Shown: piece after piece, positions 54,608 through 63,575 of the stretch
Layout: each line of letters begins with the position of its first letter
How positions within the stretch are numbered: the stretch's first letter is position 1
NCBI GenBank assembly: GCA_028867595.1
Contig: JAGWGB010000008.1
Coordinates: 1-64,000, forward strand
Direction of reading: 5' to 3'
Source of the DNA: Nitrososphaerota archaeon
GTDB taxonomy: Archaea > Thermoproteota > Nitrososphaeria > Nitrososphaerales > Nitrosopumilaceae
Length of the DNA: 64,000 nt
Notes under the pieces: model-generated
The model's input: only the letters and a program-made list of their open reading frames with translations
Told to the model about the DNA's origin: nothing
The model's database searches: none
Made by a program: the position numbers and the translations under genes

Positions 54608-55856
54608 TGAGACTGATTGCAGTCTTGATTACGTCTGCACCAGCAAGCAATCCTATGCTGCCTTTCTTTGCCTGCTCCTCGGTAAATCTTGTAGTTCCGT
54701 CTTTTTTGACAGAATCCCCTGAGATCAATACTGGAACAGGATCGTCGCTATGCCCTTTGTTTATGCAAGGTGTTGAGTGATCTCCTGATATTACAACTGA
54801 CACCTTTGAGGTATCTATGATGCCAAGCAAGGTACCAAAAAATCTCTCATCTATCTCTTCTATGTTTTTCATCTTTCCAATGGCATCTCCGTCATGGCCA
54901 AATTCATCTGGTCCTTTGATGTGTACATAGATGGCATTTTGAGTCTCCATTGCCTTTGCTGCAACTCTTGCTTTTTCTTCATAATCTGTCAGCCCCCCTG
55001 CACTAAATGTCTGCATCTTGAGAACATTTGCAATGCCAATCTCAACAGGCATATCGACAATGCATGAAAACTTCATTGCATGCAGCTGGTTAATCGGTAC
55101 AACATCTGGAAACTTGTTTCCTGCATCTCGCAATAATATTGAGTTTAAAAGTTTCTTGCCTTGTGCGCCGCGTCTTTTGTTTACCTCGCTGTTTTTCATT
55201 ATGGCAAGGGACTGGTCAGTGAATTCATTTACCAAAGAGGCAGAAAGTTTTGCGCCTGGTGACTCGTTTAGAGGAAGTGACTTTTCAATTTTCAAATAAT
55301 CGCCAACTGCCTTTGCTACTCCCATCCCGTCAATCCTTGCATATGCTGGGTCTGTGTTGCTGACGTCTGGGGATAATGACTCGCCGTCACATCTTATTCT
55401 GACTATGACTCTGTGACCTATAGTTGGAGATACTGCAACCGATGCCTTTGGATTTGAGAACTTGATCTTTTGTTCCAGCTCGCGAGAAATAGCCACTGCA
55501 TCTTCTTTCTCTATCTTCCTTCCAGCTCTTCTGTCTGTTATGACTCGTTCATTATTGACAGTGGAAAAGTTTCCACGCAATGCAAGGTCTCCGTTTTTGA
55601 AATCAATTCCAATTCCAATCGATTCTATTACACCTCTTCCGACATATTCTGAATTTACAAATCTGTAGCCTAGCATGTTGAAAACAGCAATGTCTGACTG
55701 CGGTGCTATTCCCTTGCCTACTGAAATGACCTCCCCTATTGCGCCGTTTTTTGCAAGCCTGTCCAAGTTTGGCGTCTTGGCATACTTTAATGGAGTCATG
55801 CCGCCAAGGTCTGGATGAGGAAGGTCTCCTATTCCGTCAAGTAAGACATAGATCAT
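54600..55856 (-). CDS. apgM: Archaeal 2,3-bisphosphoglycerate-independent phosphoglycerate mutase
   Basis: Interconverts 3- and 2-phosphoglycerate. 418 residues of the alkaline-phosphatase superfamily: YVLLDGIGD (metal Asp), GIAPQSDIAVFNMLGY (nucleophile Ser), VHIKGPDEFGHDGD and SGDHSTPCINKGHSDDPVPVLISG. Convergent with the DUF309 gene, overlapping by eight bases. Confidence 0.93.
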   Translation of the reverse strand: MIYVLLDGIGDLPHPDLGGMTPLKYAKTPNLDRLAKNGAIGEVISVGKGIAPQSDIAVFNMLGYRFVNSEYVGRGVIESIGIGIDFKNGDLALRGNFSTVNNERVITDRRAGRKIEKEDAVAISRELEQKIKFSNPKASVAVSPTIGHRVIVRIRCDGESLSPDVSNTDPAYARIDGMGVAKAVGDYLKIEKSLPLNESPGAKLSASLVNEFTDQSLAIMKNSEVNKRRGAQGKKLLNSILLRDAGNKFPDVVPINQLHAMKFSCIVDMPVEIGIANVLKMQTFSAGGLTDYEEKARVAAKAMETQNAIYVHIKGPDEFGHDGDAIGKMKNIEEIDERFFGTLLGIIDTSKVSVVISGDHSTPCINKGHSDDPVPVLISGDSVKKDGTTRFTEEQAKKGSIGLLAGADVIKTAISLIK

Positions 55857-55980
55857 GTGTACGTTGGAATTATCTGTAATCTTTACTCAGCTCCATCTTT
55901 CGGATTTTTCATATATTACATAAACCTTGATTTTTTCACTCGATCGCAACATGGAAAAACTTCTTTTCCAAATGGAAAGA

Positions 55981-56418
55981 TCACTGAGACGCGGATATCT
56001 CTTTGAGTTTTATCTTAAAGTTCAGGGCTTTTCCTGCTAGTGGGTGGTTCAGGTCAACTGTTACTGTATTGTCATCTACATCTGCAATCATTGCTGGTAC
56101 TTTTTCACCTGTTGGTAGGCCTGCCTCAAAGACTAGTCCGGCAGTAATCTCTGCATCTTTTGGAAATACTTCACGCGGAACCTTTTGCACCAGGGTTGGA
56201 TCGTGGTTACCATACGCATCAGCAGGAGGTATCTTGAATTCTTTTTCGTCTCCCTCATTCATACCTAAAACTGCACTGTCAAATCCCTTTATGACATGTC
56301 CGGATCCAACTTCAAATTCTAAAGGCTGCCCGTGATTTTCTGAACTATCAAAAATTGAACCGTCATCAAGTTTTCCGATGTATTCTACTTTTATCTTGTC
56401 TCCATTTTTTACTGCCAA
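55981..56418 (-). CDS. FKBP-type peptidyl-prolyl isomerase (SlyD-like)
   Basis: 145 residues: FKBP core (KVEYIGKLDDGSIFDSS, FEVGSGHVIKGFD) with an inserted chaperone (IF) domain and the typical DLNHPLAGKALNFKI return. Cytosolic prolyl isomerase/chaperone of the archaeal short FKBP type. Confidence 0.92.
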   Translation of the reverse strand: MAVKNGDKIKVEYIGKLDDGSIFDSSENHGQPLEFEVGSGHVIKGFDSAVLGMNEGDEKEFKIPPADAYGNHDPTLVQKVPREVFPKDAEITAGLVFEAGLPTGEKVPAMIADVDDNTVTVDLNHPLAGKALNFKIKLKEISASQ

Positions 56419-56536
56419 GCCACAAATCTCCTATTTGTTTACAGGAAATGTTTGTAGCATGCGTATAATATGTCTTCACTTATTTCCACGAACAAAACGA
56501 TAAAAAATCATTTTTCTTTTACTTGTTATTTCGCAA

Positions 56537-57100
56537 CTAGCTTTTATCCTCTGGCATTGGAAACTGTTTCGCAAGATCTTCTGCAAGCTTTTCGTAAGCT
56601 TCTCTTGTCTTTCCAATTTCCTTGAGTTTTTCTGATTCTACATTTGAAAGTTCCTTGTTAACTCTTTCAACATCATTTCGGAGTGCCATCTCTGCCATCT
56701 CAAACAATCTGTTGTTTTCTTTCCAAATGTGTTGAACAAGATGGTTGATGTATTCTTGCATATCCGTGACAAGTTGTACTGAATTTCCTGTCGAGACATA
56801 TGTCTTGGCAGACTCTTCCATTCTGGCAGCCAATTTTCTTGTCAATGCATGTTCCATCAACATTATTGCAATAGGGCCGCTCTCCTTTGGCATGCCTTTC
56901 TTTTCAAGTTCGGGAAAAAGAGATCCTTCTTCCTTTCCATGGTGGCAAAGGTCGGTAAAGTTCTTTGTAAAATCAATCACTTGGGATATTATGGGTTCTG
57001 GGATTGTCTTTCCACTCTGAAGTAGCGGAATTGTTGCCCACATTGCTTTGAGCACCTTTTCAATCAATGCATGGTCCTGCCTTAGTGATTCAGTAGACAT
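56537..57100 (-). CDS. Hemerythrin-like (HHE) cation-binding protein
   Basis: About 187 residues from the Met at 57100; the frame opens at 57172. Di-iron type ligands in a four-helix bundle: LRQDHALIEKVL, CHHGKEEGSLFPEL, MLMEHALTRKLA and HLVQHIWKENNRLFEMAE. Such proteins bind O2 or NO or handle iron. A long charged helix closes the protein. A related dyad of the GTAC type lies at 57181-57195, upstream of the gene. Confidence 0.85.
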   Translation of the reverse strand: MSTESLRQDHALIEKVLKAMWATIPLLQSGKTIPEPIISQVIDFTKNFTDLCHHGKEEGSLFPELEKKGMPKESGPIAIMLMEHALTRKLAARMEESAKTYVSTGNSVQLVTDMQEYINHLVQHIWKENNRLFEMAEMALRNDVERVNKELSNVESEKLKEIGKTREAYEKLAEDLAKQFPMPEDKS

Positions 57101-57172
57101 GTGTAATTTTGGGGAATTTTTATTCCAATTTAAGCGTAATTTTGATTGTCGCTTGATGGCATTGATCCGCAC

Positions 57173-57422
57173 TGGGTTTGTTCGTACCGTATGAACGGCA
57201 TGATATCAACGATCAAGTGGTATAAACATGGAATGCGTCAAAACACATCACACCAAAAAATACAGGCGCTGCGGCATACCACGAGGTATTTCATAAATCA
57301 AAAAAATTCTACAGATTTCTCATATGTTATTTCCTGGCATGCACGTTTGAAATACCATTATCAGTGTAGACCGCAAATTGATGAAAAACCTGCGACATGT
57401 GGAAGACCAGTGATATGTGATA
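57173..57422. other. Intergenic region, no gene seen
   Basis: 250 nt between the hemerythrin-like gene and the 57423 gene. Only short unsupported frames. It contains TTCGTACCGTATGAA (57181-57195), an imperfect dyad related to the GTAC motifs, and a TATA-like gtataaac (57216-57223). Confidence 0.4.
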
Positions 57423-57710
57423 ATGGCATACGATGATCTTGCTATAAAGAAAAATCTTGTATCTCTGGCAATTGGGAAAACTCTGATCGACATAGATGCC
57501 AGAAGGTATGCTGAGGTCACAAAACTTCTTGACGAAAAATACAATACCACTATCTCTGATTGCTATGAGCACCCGATTCATCTGCGAGAAACTCTCAAGG
57601 AACTCTATGGAAGCTCGTACAAGTTTTTGGTAGAGTCGATTAAAGAAAAACTGGCCGACTTTCCTGATCATCTGGAAATTACAAAATTCCTAGACGCCTT
57701 GTCTGCATGA
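57423..57710 (+). CDS. Small helical protein, paralogue of C-terminal domain of 51494 gene
   Basis: 95 residues from the ATG at 57423 (a GTG two codons earlier is an alternative). LVSLAIGKTLIDIDARRYAE ... ISDCYEHPIHLRETLKELYG ... FLDALS aligns with residues 68-152 of the 51494 product, including the DC.E.P..L...L pattern. No zinc ribbon. Function unknown. Confidence 0.65.
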   Translation: MAYDDLAIKKNLVSLAIGKTLIDIDARRYAEVTKLLDEKYNTTISDCYEHPIHLRETLKELYGSSYKFLVESIKEKLADFPDHLEITKFLDALSA

Positions 57711-57827
57711 CTCTATTTTGGACTGCTTTCAAACAAGGAACGTGTTTGGTATTTTAGATCTTGACTGTAACTGCTTGCTTTCGATCATTGAAAAGGTTTT
57801 AAATTAGCAGATCGAAATCTACCAGAT

Positions 57828-58844
57828 ATGGGAGATCTTCGTAAGGATTACGTCGTTGATAGATTTGTTATAGTCTCCCAAGATGACAGTCATGCAGGCG
57901 ATTCAAAAAAGTGTCCATATTGTCCAGGAAATGAGTCCATGACAAATCTCTCTGCATTGTCACTTGTAGCAAAAGATGGAATGTTGCAAAGACTCCAAGA
58001 TACTGAAGATTACTATGTGGAAGGTTGGTCTGTTAGAGTTTTTGAAAGCAAAAATCCAGTGGTTGCAACCACTTCGGAAAATTCTTACAGCGATAGACCT
58101 CTTTACAGCGAACCGGCGTATGGTTATCACTATGTTGTTGTCGCATCTGAAAAACACAAAGAATCACTTGCTAGCATTCCAGTTGAACAATGGTCCAACG
58201 TACTGGTTGTGATTCAGGACAGGCTTAGGTGGCTGTACACACAAAGGGGGGTTACATACGTCTCAGTCTATGTAAATCATGGGAAAGAGGCCGGCGGCCC
58301 TGTACTGCATCCGCATCTTAACGTGGTTACGTTCTCAACTATTCCTCCTGTAATAGAACAGGAGGCAGAAGCTGCACACAAGATTCTAAATGAGAAGGGT
58401 ATATGCCCAATGTGCCAAGCAGTAAGCACTGAAACAGGTGGTCCAAGGCAGATACTCCAAACAGAAGGATTTATTGCATTTTGCCCGTGGGCCCCATCTC
58501 ATCCGTATGAGTTTTGGATATATCCAAAAAAACACACTACAAGTTTTTCCAAGATAACTCAAAAAGAGATAAACGACCTGTCATTGATCCTAAGGGCAAC
58601 ACTTGGGGGACTTGCCAGCACAACAAAGAACGCATCATACAACATGGTATTCCATCTTTCACCTGAAAAGAAAAACAACAGACAAATTCATTGGCACATT
58701 GAAGTTTATCCGCAGTCTGGCTCTTGGTCTGGACTTGAAAGAGGTTATGGAGTTTTCTTAAACAAGATTACGCCAGAAAAGGCTGCAGAGGAACTTGGTT
58801 CATCATGCAGAAAAGAACTTGCAGGTCTAGTCGGAATAGTATAG
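57828..58844 (+). CDS. Galactose-1-phosphate uridylyltransferase-like HIT-superfamily protein
   Basis: 338 residues: two HIT-like halves. CPYC (28-33) and CPMCQA provide Zn-type pairs; GGPVLHPHLNV holds the HPH nucleophile region and IHWHIEVYP the second His motif. Leloir-type nucleotidyl transfer is likely, though the sugar is uncertain. TATA box (gttttaaatt) about 30 nt before the ATG supports a leaderless transcript. Lies near other sugar-nucleotide genes. Confidence 0.82.
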   Translation: MGDLRKDYVVDRFVIVSQDDSHAGDSKKCPYCPGNESMTNLSALSLVAKDGMLQRLQDTEDYYVEGWSVRVFESKNPVVATTSENSYSDRPLYSEPAYGYHYVVVASEKHKESLASIPVEQWSNVLVVIQDRLRWLYTQRGVTYVSVYVNHGKEAGGPVLHPHLNVVTFSTIPPVIEQEAEAAHKILNEKGICPMCQAVSTETGGPRQILQTEGFIAFCPWAPSHPYEFWIYPKKHTTSFSKITQKEINDLSLILRATLGGLASTTKNASYNMVFHLSPEKKNNRQIHWHIEVYPQSGSWSGLERGYGVFLNKITPEKAAEELGSSCRKELAGLVGIV

Positions 58845-58881
58845 GGAACCGTTTATTTATTGACGTACATCCACAATAACT

Positions 58882-59310
58882 GTGGCAGTAGAACAATGGG
58901 TAGCACTTGCTAGCTTGGGAATGTTTGTACTGTTTACAGCTCAAATAATATCGTTATCGGTATTTCTAGAAAATCCATCATATGACATTGATCCGTCATC
59001 AACCATGCGAGAATTTCTTTCTATAAGTGGTGGACCTGCGCTGATACTTGCAGGCTCGTCATTTTTGTTGGCGCGAAGATATGGCTCAAGACTGTGTGGC
59101 TCTCTTATCATTGCAGGTGGAATTATAGTATTGGTTGGAATGAATTATGTCAATGAATTAATTCCACACATCAAACCTCAATACGTGGTGCAAGAACTTC
59201 AGCTTGTTCCAACTATATTCATGGGAGTGTCAATCCCGGTTATGGTAGTGGGAGGACTCTTGTTTCGTCTCAAGCCAAAACCGAAAAGAGACTATGTCTT
59301 TGATCGATGA
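58882..59310 (+). CDS. Four-helix membrane protein
   Basis: 142 residues, GTG start. Hydrophobic segments at about 6-28, 48-66, 72-92 and 108-128, followed by a Lys/Arg tail (RLKPKPKRDY), implying the C-terminus inside. No motif. Convergent with and overlapping the Gna1-like gene by 19 nt. Confidence 0.6.
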   Translation: MAVEQWVALASLGMFVLFTAQIISLSVFLENPSYDIDPSSTMREFLSISGGPALILAGSSFLLARRYGSRLCGSLIIAGGIIVLVGMNYVNELIPHIKPQYVVQELQLVPTIFMGVSIPVMVVGGLLFRLKPKPKRDYVFDR

Positions 59311-59738
59311 TCAAATCTCATTGCGTTAGAATATTTTTTGAATCCTAGTTTTTCATAAAAGGGAATGAGGTCGTCAGAGCAATCAAGAATTGTTTTGTAG
59401 CATCCGCGTTTTTGAGCATATTCTAGTAGTGCACGCACAACTTTCTGCCCAATTCCCCTTCCTTGGAACTCCTTTGCAACTACGACATCTTCGATGTGGC
59501 CTGCCTTTCCTCCGCCATGGATGAATTTCTGCTCAATTATGATGCTTGCAGCTCCGACCACTTTGGAATCAATCACTGCTACGTAGATTACCTCATTTGG
59601 GTCTGAGGATATCTTGTCAAATACGGCCTGGGCCTTTTTTGGGCTCAGATCACTTGCCTTTCTGAGCGAATCAAGAGAATGCAGAAACCCGTTGGCGATG
59701 TCCTTTTTCTGAAGTTTGCGTATCTTAATTTCAGTCAT
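59292..59738 (-). CDS. GNAT acetyltransferase resembling glucosamine-6-phosphate N-acetyltransferase (Gna1)
   Basis: 148 residues. EQKFIHGGGKAGHIEDVVVAKEFQGRGIG, then GCYKTILDCSDDLIPFYEKLGFKKY closely follows the eukaryotic Gna1 consensus (acetyl-CoA loop, substrate LDC and FYEKxGF). It would convert GlcN-6-P to GlcNAc-6-P. The next gene in the same direction is a sugar-1-phosphate nucleotidyltransferase, supporting an amino-sugar role. Confidence 0.8.
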   Translation of the reverse strand: MTEIKIRKLQKKDIANGFLHSLDSLRKASDLSPKKAQAVFDKISSDPNEVIYVAVIDSKVVGAASIIIEQKFIHGGGKAGHIEDVVVAKEFQGRGIGQKVVRALLEYAQKRGCYKTILDCSDDLIPFYEKLGFKKYSNAMRFDHRSKT

Positions 59739-59747
59739 GGTTTGGGG

Positions 59748-60449
59748 CTAGATTTGGCCTAGTTTTTCCAAATAATGTTGATATGCACGGCGATACGATG
59801 CCTTGTCTCCGATATCGAGAAAGCCTTTTTTGATTGGATATCCGCTAACTCTGTTTTTCTTGGCAAGTGCGCTACGAATGACAAGATCCATTCCATAGGG
59901 CTTGTTTTCTGGAATAAGGTTCAAAACTCCAGGCTCCATGACATAGCATCCTATGTTGATGTTTCCCTTTACTTCTGGCTTTTCTTGCCATGCCTTTACC
60001 TTGTTTGTCTTGTCCATCTCTATGAATCCGTATGGAAGCCTGGTCTTGTATTCGTACAATCCCATGGTAACAAAGGATTTTTTCCTTTTGTGATAATCGA
60101 TCATGTTTTTCAGATTAAAATCAAAAATTGAATCTCCGTATACGCAAACAAAAGTCTCGTCAAGAAACTCTTGTGCTGTCTTCAACTGGCCTGCAGTTGC
60201 AAGCGGCCTGTTTGCTATTGCATATTCTATCTTTACGCCAAATCTACTCCCGTCCTCGAAATAATCCTCGATTGTTTTTCTCAAGTAGCTTACACACAAA
60301 ACAAATGAATCAACACCGTTGTTCTTTATCCATTCAATCAAATGTTCCAAAAGTGGCCTGTCTCCTAGTGGAAGCATTGCCTTTGGAAGAAAAGTAGTGT
60401 AAGGTTGCAGCCTTGTCCCAAGCCCGCCGGCTAAAATTACTGCCTTCAT
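59748..60449 (-). CDS. Sugar-1-phosphate nucleotidyltransferase
   Basis: 233 residues. KAVILAGGLGTRLQPYTTFLPKAMLPLGDRPLLEHLI is the NTP-binding signature; FVCVYGDSIFDF holds the metal Asp, and GFLDIGDKASYRRA is the end of the catalytic fold. No hexapeptide-repeat acyltransferase domain, so it resembles the stand-alone GlmU-N/RfbA/GCD1 group. ATG at 60449. Nine nt upstream of the Gna1-like gene. Confidence 0.85.
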   Translation of the reverse strand: MKAVILAGGLGTRLQPYTTFLPKAMLPLGDRPLLEHLIEWIKNNGVDSFVLCVSYLRKTIEDYFEDGSRFGVKIEYAIANRPLATAGQLKTAQEFLDETFVCVYGDSIFDFNLKNMIDYHKRKKSFVTMGLYEYKTRLPYGFIEMDKTNKVKAWQEKPEVKGNINIGCYVMEPGVLNLIPENKPYGMDLVIRSALAKKNRVSGYPIKKGFLDIGDKASYRRAYQHYLEKLGQI

Positions 60450-60496
60450 CAAATGTAGTCTAAGAATCTAGTATTTATTTTGAAGGATAAATTCTT

Positions 60497-61798
60497 CTAC
60501 CTAATCTTGGCAAGCTTTGTCAGTACATCTTTGGGAGTTTTGCCAAAAAGCAAGATCATCGGCTCCTTTCCAACATCTCCTGTGTGGTATATGATGTCTG
60601 GAGGGCTCTTTAGATTTGTAATTGCAGTCTTTATTCCCCATGATACTGTTTTTCCCTCTTTTTTCTTCAAGCCAGGAGATTCTAACATTCGGTCGTAGTG
60701 TGAAACGCTAAATCTCTTTGAAATTGCCTTTTGTATTGTTTTTCTGTCATATCGTATGTTCACGGCAGACCTTGTGGCAGGAAACTTTTTTGCAACCTCT
60801 AAAACTGCATTTGCCACATGTCTTGAGCCTCCATACTTGAGCATCCCTGCTACTGCAACAGAGCTTCCAGTTTTGACCAGGCGGCCCTCAAGACCCAATA
60901 CGTCCGAGATGGATCTTGGCCTGGGTTTTGAATAGACAAAGTTTGTCTGCACCTCTGGTATGAGTTCTTGGATTCCCTTGATTGATACAAAGTGGCTTAT
61001 TGCACTTGAGAGTTCTTCTTCTATCTGGTCTGTGTTTTTCTGTCTTGCAATGACAAGGCCTGCGCCGACTCTTGATGCACCCTTGATGGACTCAAATGAT
61101 GTATCCTGGGCAAGCCTTACAGACTCTGAGATAGTCTTTCCCTTGGCTAGGCTGGCACAAAGGGCTGCAGAAAATACGCATCCGCCTCCATGGCTGTCTC
61201 TTGGAAGCTTTTTTTGAGAAAACAAAGAAAACTTTTTGTTCTCAAGCAGCAGGTCGGTGACCCTGTCATCTTGTAAATGTCCTCCTTTTATGACGACATT
61301 TTTTGCACCCATTGAGTTTATTTTCAGTGCGGCCTTTTTTGCGTCACTCTGTGTTCTTATCTTTATTCCAGTAATTTTTTCTGCTTCCGGAACATTCGGA
61401 GTGATGATATGTGACATGGGGATTAGAATTTTTTTAAAATCAGAAAATGCATTTTCTTGCAGCAGCAATCCGCCAGTAGTTGATTCAAAGATAGGATCAA
61501 GCACTATGGGAACCTTGAGATTTTTTAATTCAGAATGAATTACTGTTATAGTTTTTTTGTCGTAGACCATTCCTATCTTGACTGCACTCACCTTGAAATC
61601 TGAAAGCACTGCTCTTAGCTGGCTCTTGATTAGATCAGGAGACACTGGCTCGGACTTGAAAAACTTGGAAGAGTTTTGACTTGTAAGCGCAGTAACTACG
61701 CTCAATCCGTACACTCCGAGAGCAGTGAATGTCTTTATATCTCCTTGAACCCCTGCACCCGACGACGGATCAGATCCTGCAATAGTTAATACGTTCAT
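60497..61798 (-). CDS. thiD: Bifunctional ThiD-ThiN (HMP/HMP-P kinase and thiamine-phosphate synthase)
   Basis: 433 residues. ThiD (about 1-255): LTIAGSDPSSGAGVQGDIKTF, VVTALTSQNS, TPNVPEAEKI, and SHGGGCVFSAALCASLA (anion hole). ThiN (about 260-433): RSISDVLGLEGRLVKTG, VAVAGMLKYGGSRHVA, DIIYHTGDVGKEPMILLFG, an archaeal replacement for ThiE. Together phosphorylate HMP-P and join it to the thiazole. Divergent from thiC across 34 nt. Confidence 0.92.
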   Translation of the reverse strand: MNVLTIAGSDPSSGAGVQGDIKTFTALGVYGLSVVTALTSQNSSKFFKSEPVSPDLIKSQLRAVLSDFKVSAVKIGMVYDKKTITVIHSELKNLKVPIVLDPIFESTTGGLLLQENAFSDFKKILIPMSHIITPNVPEAEKITGIKIRTQSDAKKAALKINSMGAKNVVIKGGHLQDDRVTDLLLENKKFSLFSQKKLPRDSHGGGCVFSAALCASLAKGKTISESVRLAQDTSFESIKGASRVGAGLVIARQKNTDQIEEELSSAISHFVSIKGIQELIPEVQTNFVYSKPRPRSISDVLGLEGRLVKTGSSVAVAGMLKYGGSRHVANAVLEVAKKFPATRSAVNIRYDRKTIQKAISKRFSVSHYDRMLESPGLKKKEGKTVSWGIKTAITNLKSPPDIIYHTGDVGKEPMILLFGKTPKDVLTKLAKIR

Positions 61799-61832
61799 GA
61801 TGATACCATGGGAAACTCACGTTTAAATTCAA

Positions 61833-63191
61833 TTGATTGGTAAAAAGAGTAAATTGGGAACACAAATGAGCGCTGCCCGCAGGGGCGTTGCCACAGACGA
61901 GATGAAGACAGTGGCAAAAGACGAGGATGTAACTCTGGACTGGCTCATTCCAAAAATTGCAAACGGCTCTATCATTATTCCGCATAACAATGTCAGACCA
62001 CAAAAGATTCACGTAGTTGGAATTGGGAAAGGGATGAAAACAAAGGTTAACGTAAACATTGGAAACTCGACCCTCAACCAGAACCTGGATGAAGAGGTGA
62101 AAAAGGCAAAGGTGGCAGTAAAGTATCACGCTGATACTATAATGGACCTAAGTGACGGGGGGGACGTGGGTGTTTTCAGAAGAACACTGCTTGATGCGGC
62201 TCCAATAACATTTGGCACCGTTCCTGTATACGAGGCATACAACTATGGTGTTGAAAAACACAAGAACCCTCTTGATATCACTGAAGACGATTACCTCAAT
62301 GCATTTGAGCGCAACATAAAGGACGGCGTTGATTATACGACAATACATTCCGGTATAACAAAAGACATTGCAAAACGAATACTTGCAGTGAAAAGACATG
62401 GCGGTATAGTAAGCAAGGGGGGAACCATTACCGCTGCATGGATGCTAAAGTATGACAAGGAAAATCCGTACTATGAGCACTTTGACTATCTAATCGAGCT
62501 TGCAAGACAGTATGATGTTACTTTTAGCTTGGGTGATGCCCTAAGGCCTGGCTCTATACTTGACTCTCATGACGAACTCCAAGTGCAAGAGATGATAAAC
62601 ATCTCAAGGCTTACAAAAAGAGCCCATGAGAAAGACGTACAGGTCATGGTGGAAGGCCCAGGACATGTGCCGCTAAACGAAGTTGCTGCAAACGTACGGC
62701 TTGCAAAATCCTTGATTGGAGATGTTCCATATTACGTACTGGGACCTCTTGTAACCGATGTAGCGTCTGGCCATGATCACATTGCAAGCGCGATAGGGGC
62801 AGCAGTATCTGCAAGCGAGGGCGTAGACCTGTTGTGCTATCTTACACCGGCAGAACACTTGGCACTACCTAACGCTGAAGAAGTAAAAGCAGGATTGATT
62901 GCATATAGAATTGCTGCACATGCTGCAGACTTGGTCAAGCTCAGGGACAAGGCAATAAAGTGGGACATGGAAATGACCGAGGCAAGACGAACATTGAACT
63001 GGGAAAAACAGATTGCATTATCAATTGATCCTGAAGAGGCGGCAAGGATACATGCAAGAACAGGACAGCTCAAGGGAAATACAGTACCGTGTACAATGTG
63101 TGGCGGTGCATGTGTCTACATCATGCTTCCGCAACAACGCTATACTACAACTGAGACAAAAGAAGAAGAAAAACTACAGCAAGCTAGCTAG
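61833..63191 (+). CDS. thiC: Phosphomethylpyrimidine synthase ThiC
   Basis: Radical SAM rearrangement of AIR to HMP-P. Up to 452 residues: GTQMSAARRGVATDEM at the N-terminus, SDGGDVGVFRRTLLDAAP, FSLGDALRPGS, EGPGHVPLNE, and the C-terminal FeS motif CTMCGGAC. TTG at 61833 opens the frame; TTG 61854 is also possible and lies about 30 nt after the TATA-like gtttaaatt. No TPP riboswitch fits in the 34-nt spacer. Overlaps the convergent Nudix gene by 18 nt. Confidence 0.93.
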   Translation: MIGKKSKLGTQMSAARRGVATDEMKTVAKDEDVTLDWLIPKIANGSIIIPHNNVRPQKIHVVGIGKGMKTKVNVNIGNSTLNQNLDEEVKKAKVAVKYHADTIMDLSDGGDVGVFRRTLLDAAPITFGTVPVYEAYNYGVEKHKNPLDITEDDYLNAFERNIKDGVDYTTIHSGITKDIAKRILAVKRHGGIVSKGGTITAAWMLKYDKENPYYEHFDYLIELARQYDVTFSLGDALRPGSILDSHDELQVQEMINISRLTKRAHEKDVQVMVEGPGHVPLNEVAANVRLAKSLIGDVPYYVLGPLVTDVASGHDHIASAIGAAVSASEGVDLLCYLTPAEHLALPNAEEVKAGLIAYRIAAHAADLVKLRDKAIKWDMEMTEARRTLNWEKQIALSIDPEEAARIHARTGQLKGNTVPCTMCGGACVYIMLPQQRYTTTETKEEEKLQQAS

Positions 63192-63575
63192 AACTCTGTC
63201 AAGGCTTGGAACTGTTTGATATTTTGAAAGATCTGAAACGTTTATCCATGCGTATTCTCGATTCTCCCAATTCAGCGTGATCTTTGGGTCGCTAACTGCG
63301 AACAAAAAGGGATGAATCAACCACTCGTGGTTTTCGTACTGTGATTCCACTTGCATTTGCTTGCCTGTCTTGAGTAGGGTTATCTTGTCTTCTGTGATTC
63401 CAGCTTCCTCTAATATCTCACGCTTTGCCCTGTAGATTGGCTCTTCTTCTCCCTCTATGATGCCGGATATTCCTGCCCAGAGGTTTCTCATTGATTTTAC
63501 CTTCTCGCTTCGCTTTAGGATGAGGTACTTGTTACCATGAGTTAAAAAAGCAGTAACAATGCGTGTAGAGTTCAA
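63174..63575 (-). CDS. Nudix hydrolase
   Basis: 133 residues with a TTG start immediately after the stop of the upstream gene. Nudix box GIIEGEEEPIYRAKREILEEAGI with all conserved Glu. Hydrolyses a nucleoside-diphosphate derivative or a related metabolite; the substrate is not evident. Likely co-transcribed with the prephenate dehydrogenase gene. Confidence 0.88.
   Translation of the reverse strand: MNSTRIVTAFLTHGNKYLILKRSEKVKSMRNLWAGISGIIEGEEEPIYRAKREILEEAGITEDKITLLKTGKQMQVESQYENHEWLIHPFLFAVSDPKITLNWENREYAWINVSDLSKYQTVPSLDRVLASLL

Noticed and set aside
57146-57436. 96-residue frame between the hemerythrin-like and 57423 genes
   Set aside because: It overlaps the hemerythrin start region, has no domain-like composition and no promoter in the right place.
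61799-61832. TPP riboswitch before thiC
   Set aside because: Only 34 nt separate the divergent thi genes and no THI-box sequence is visible.
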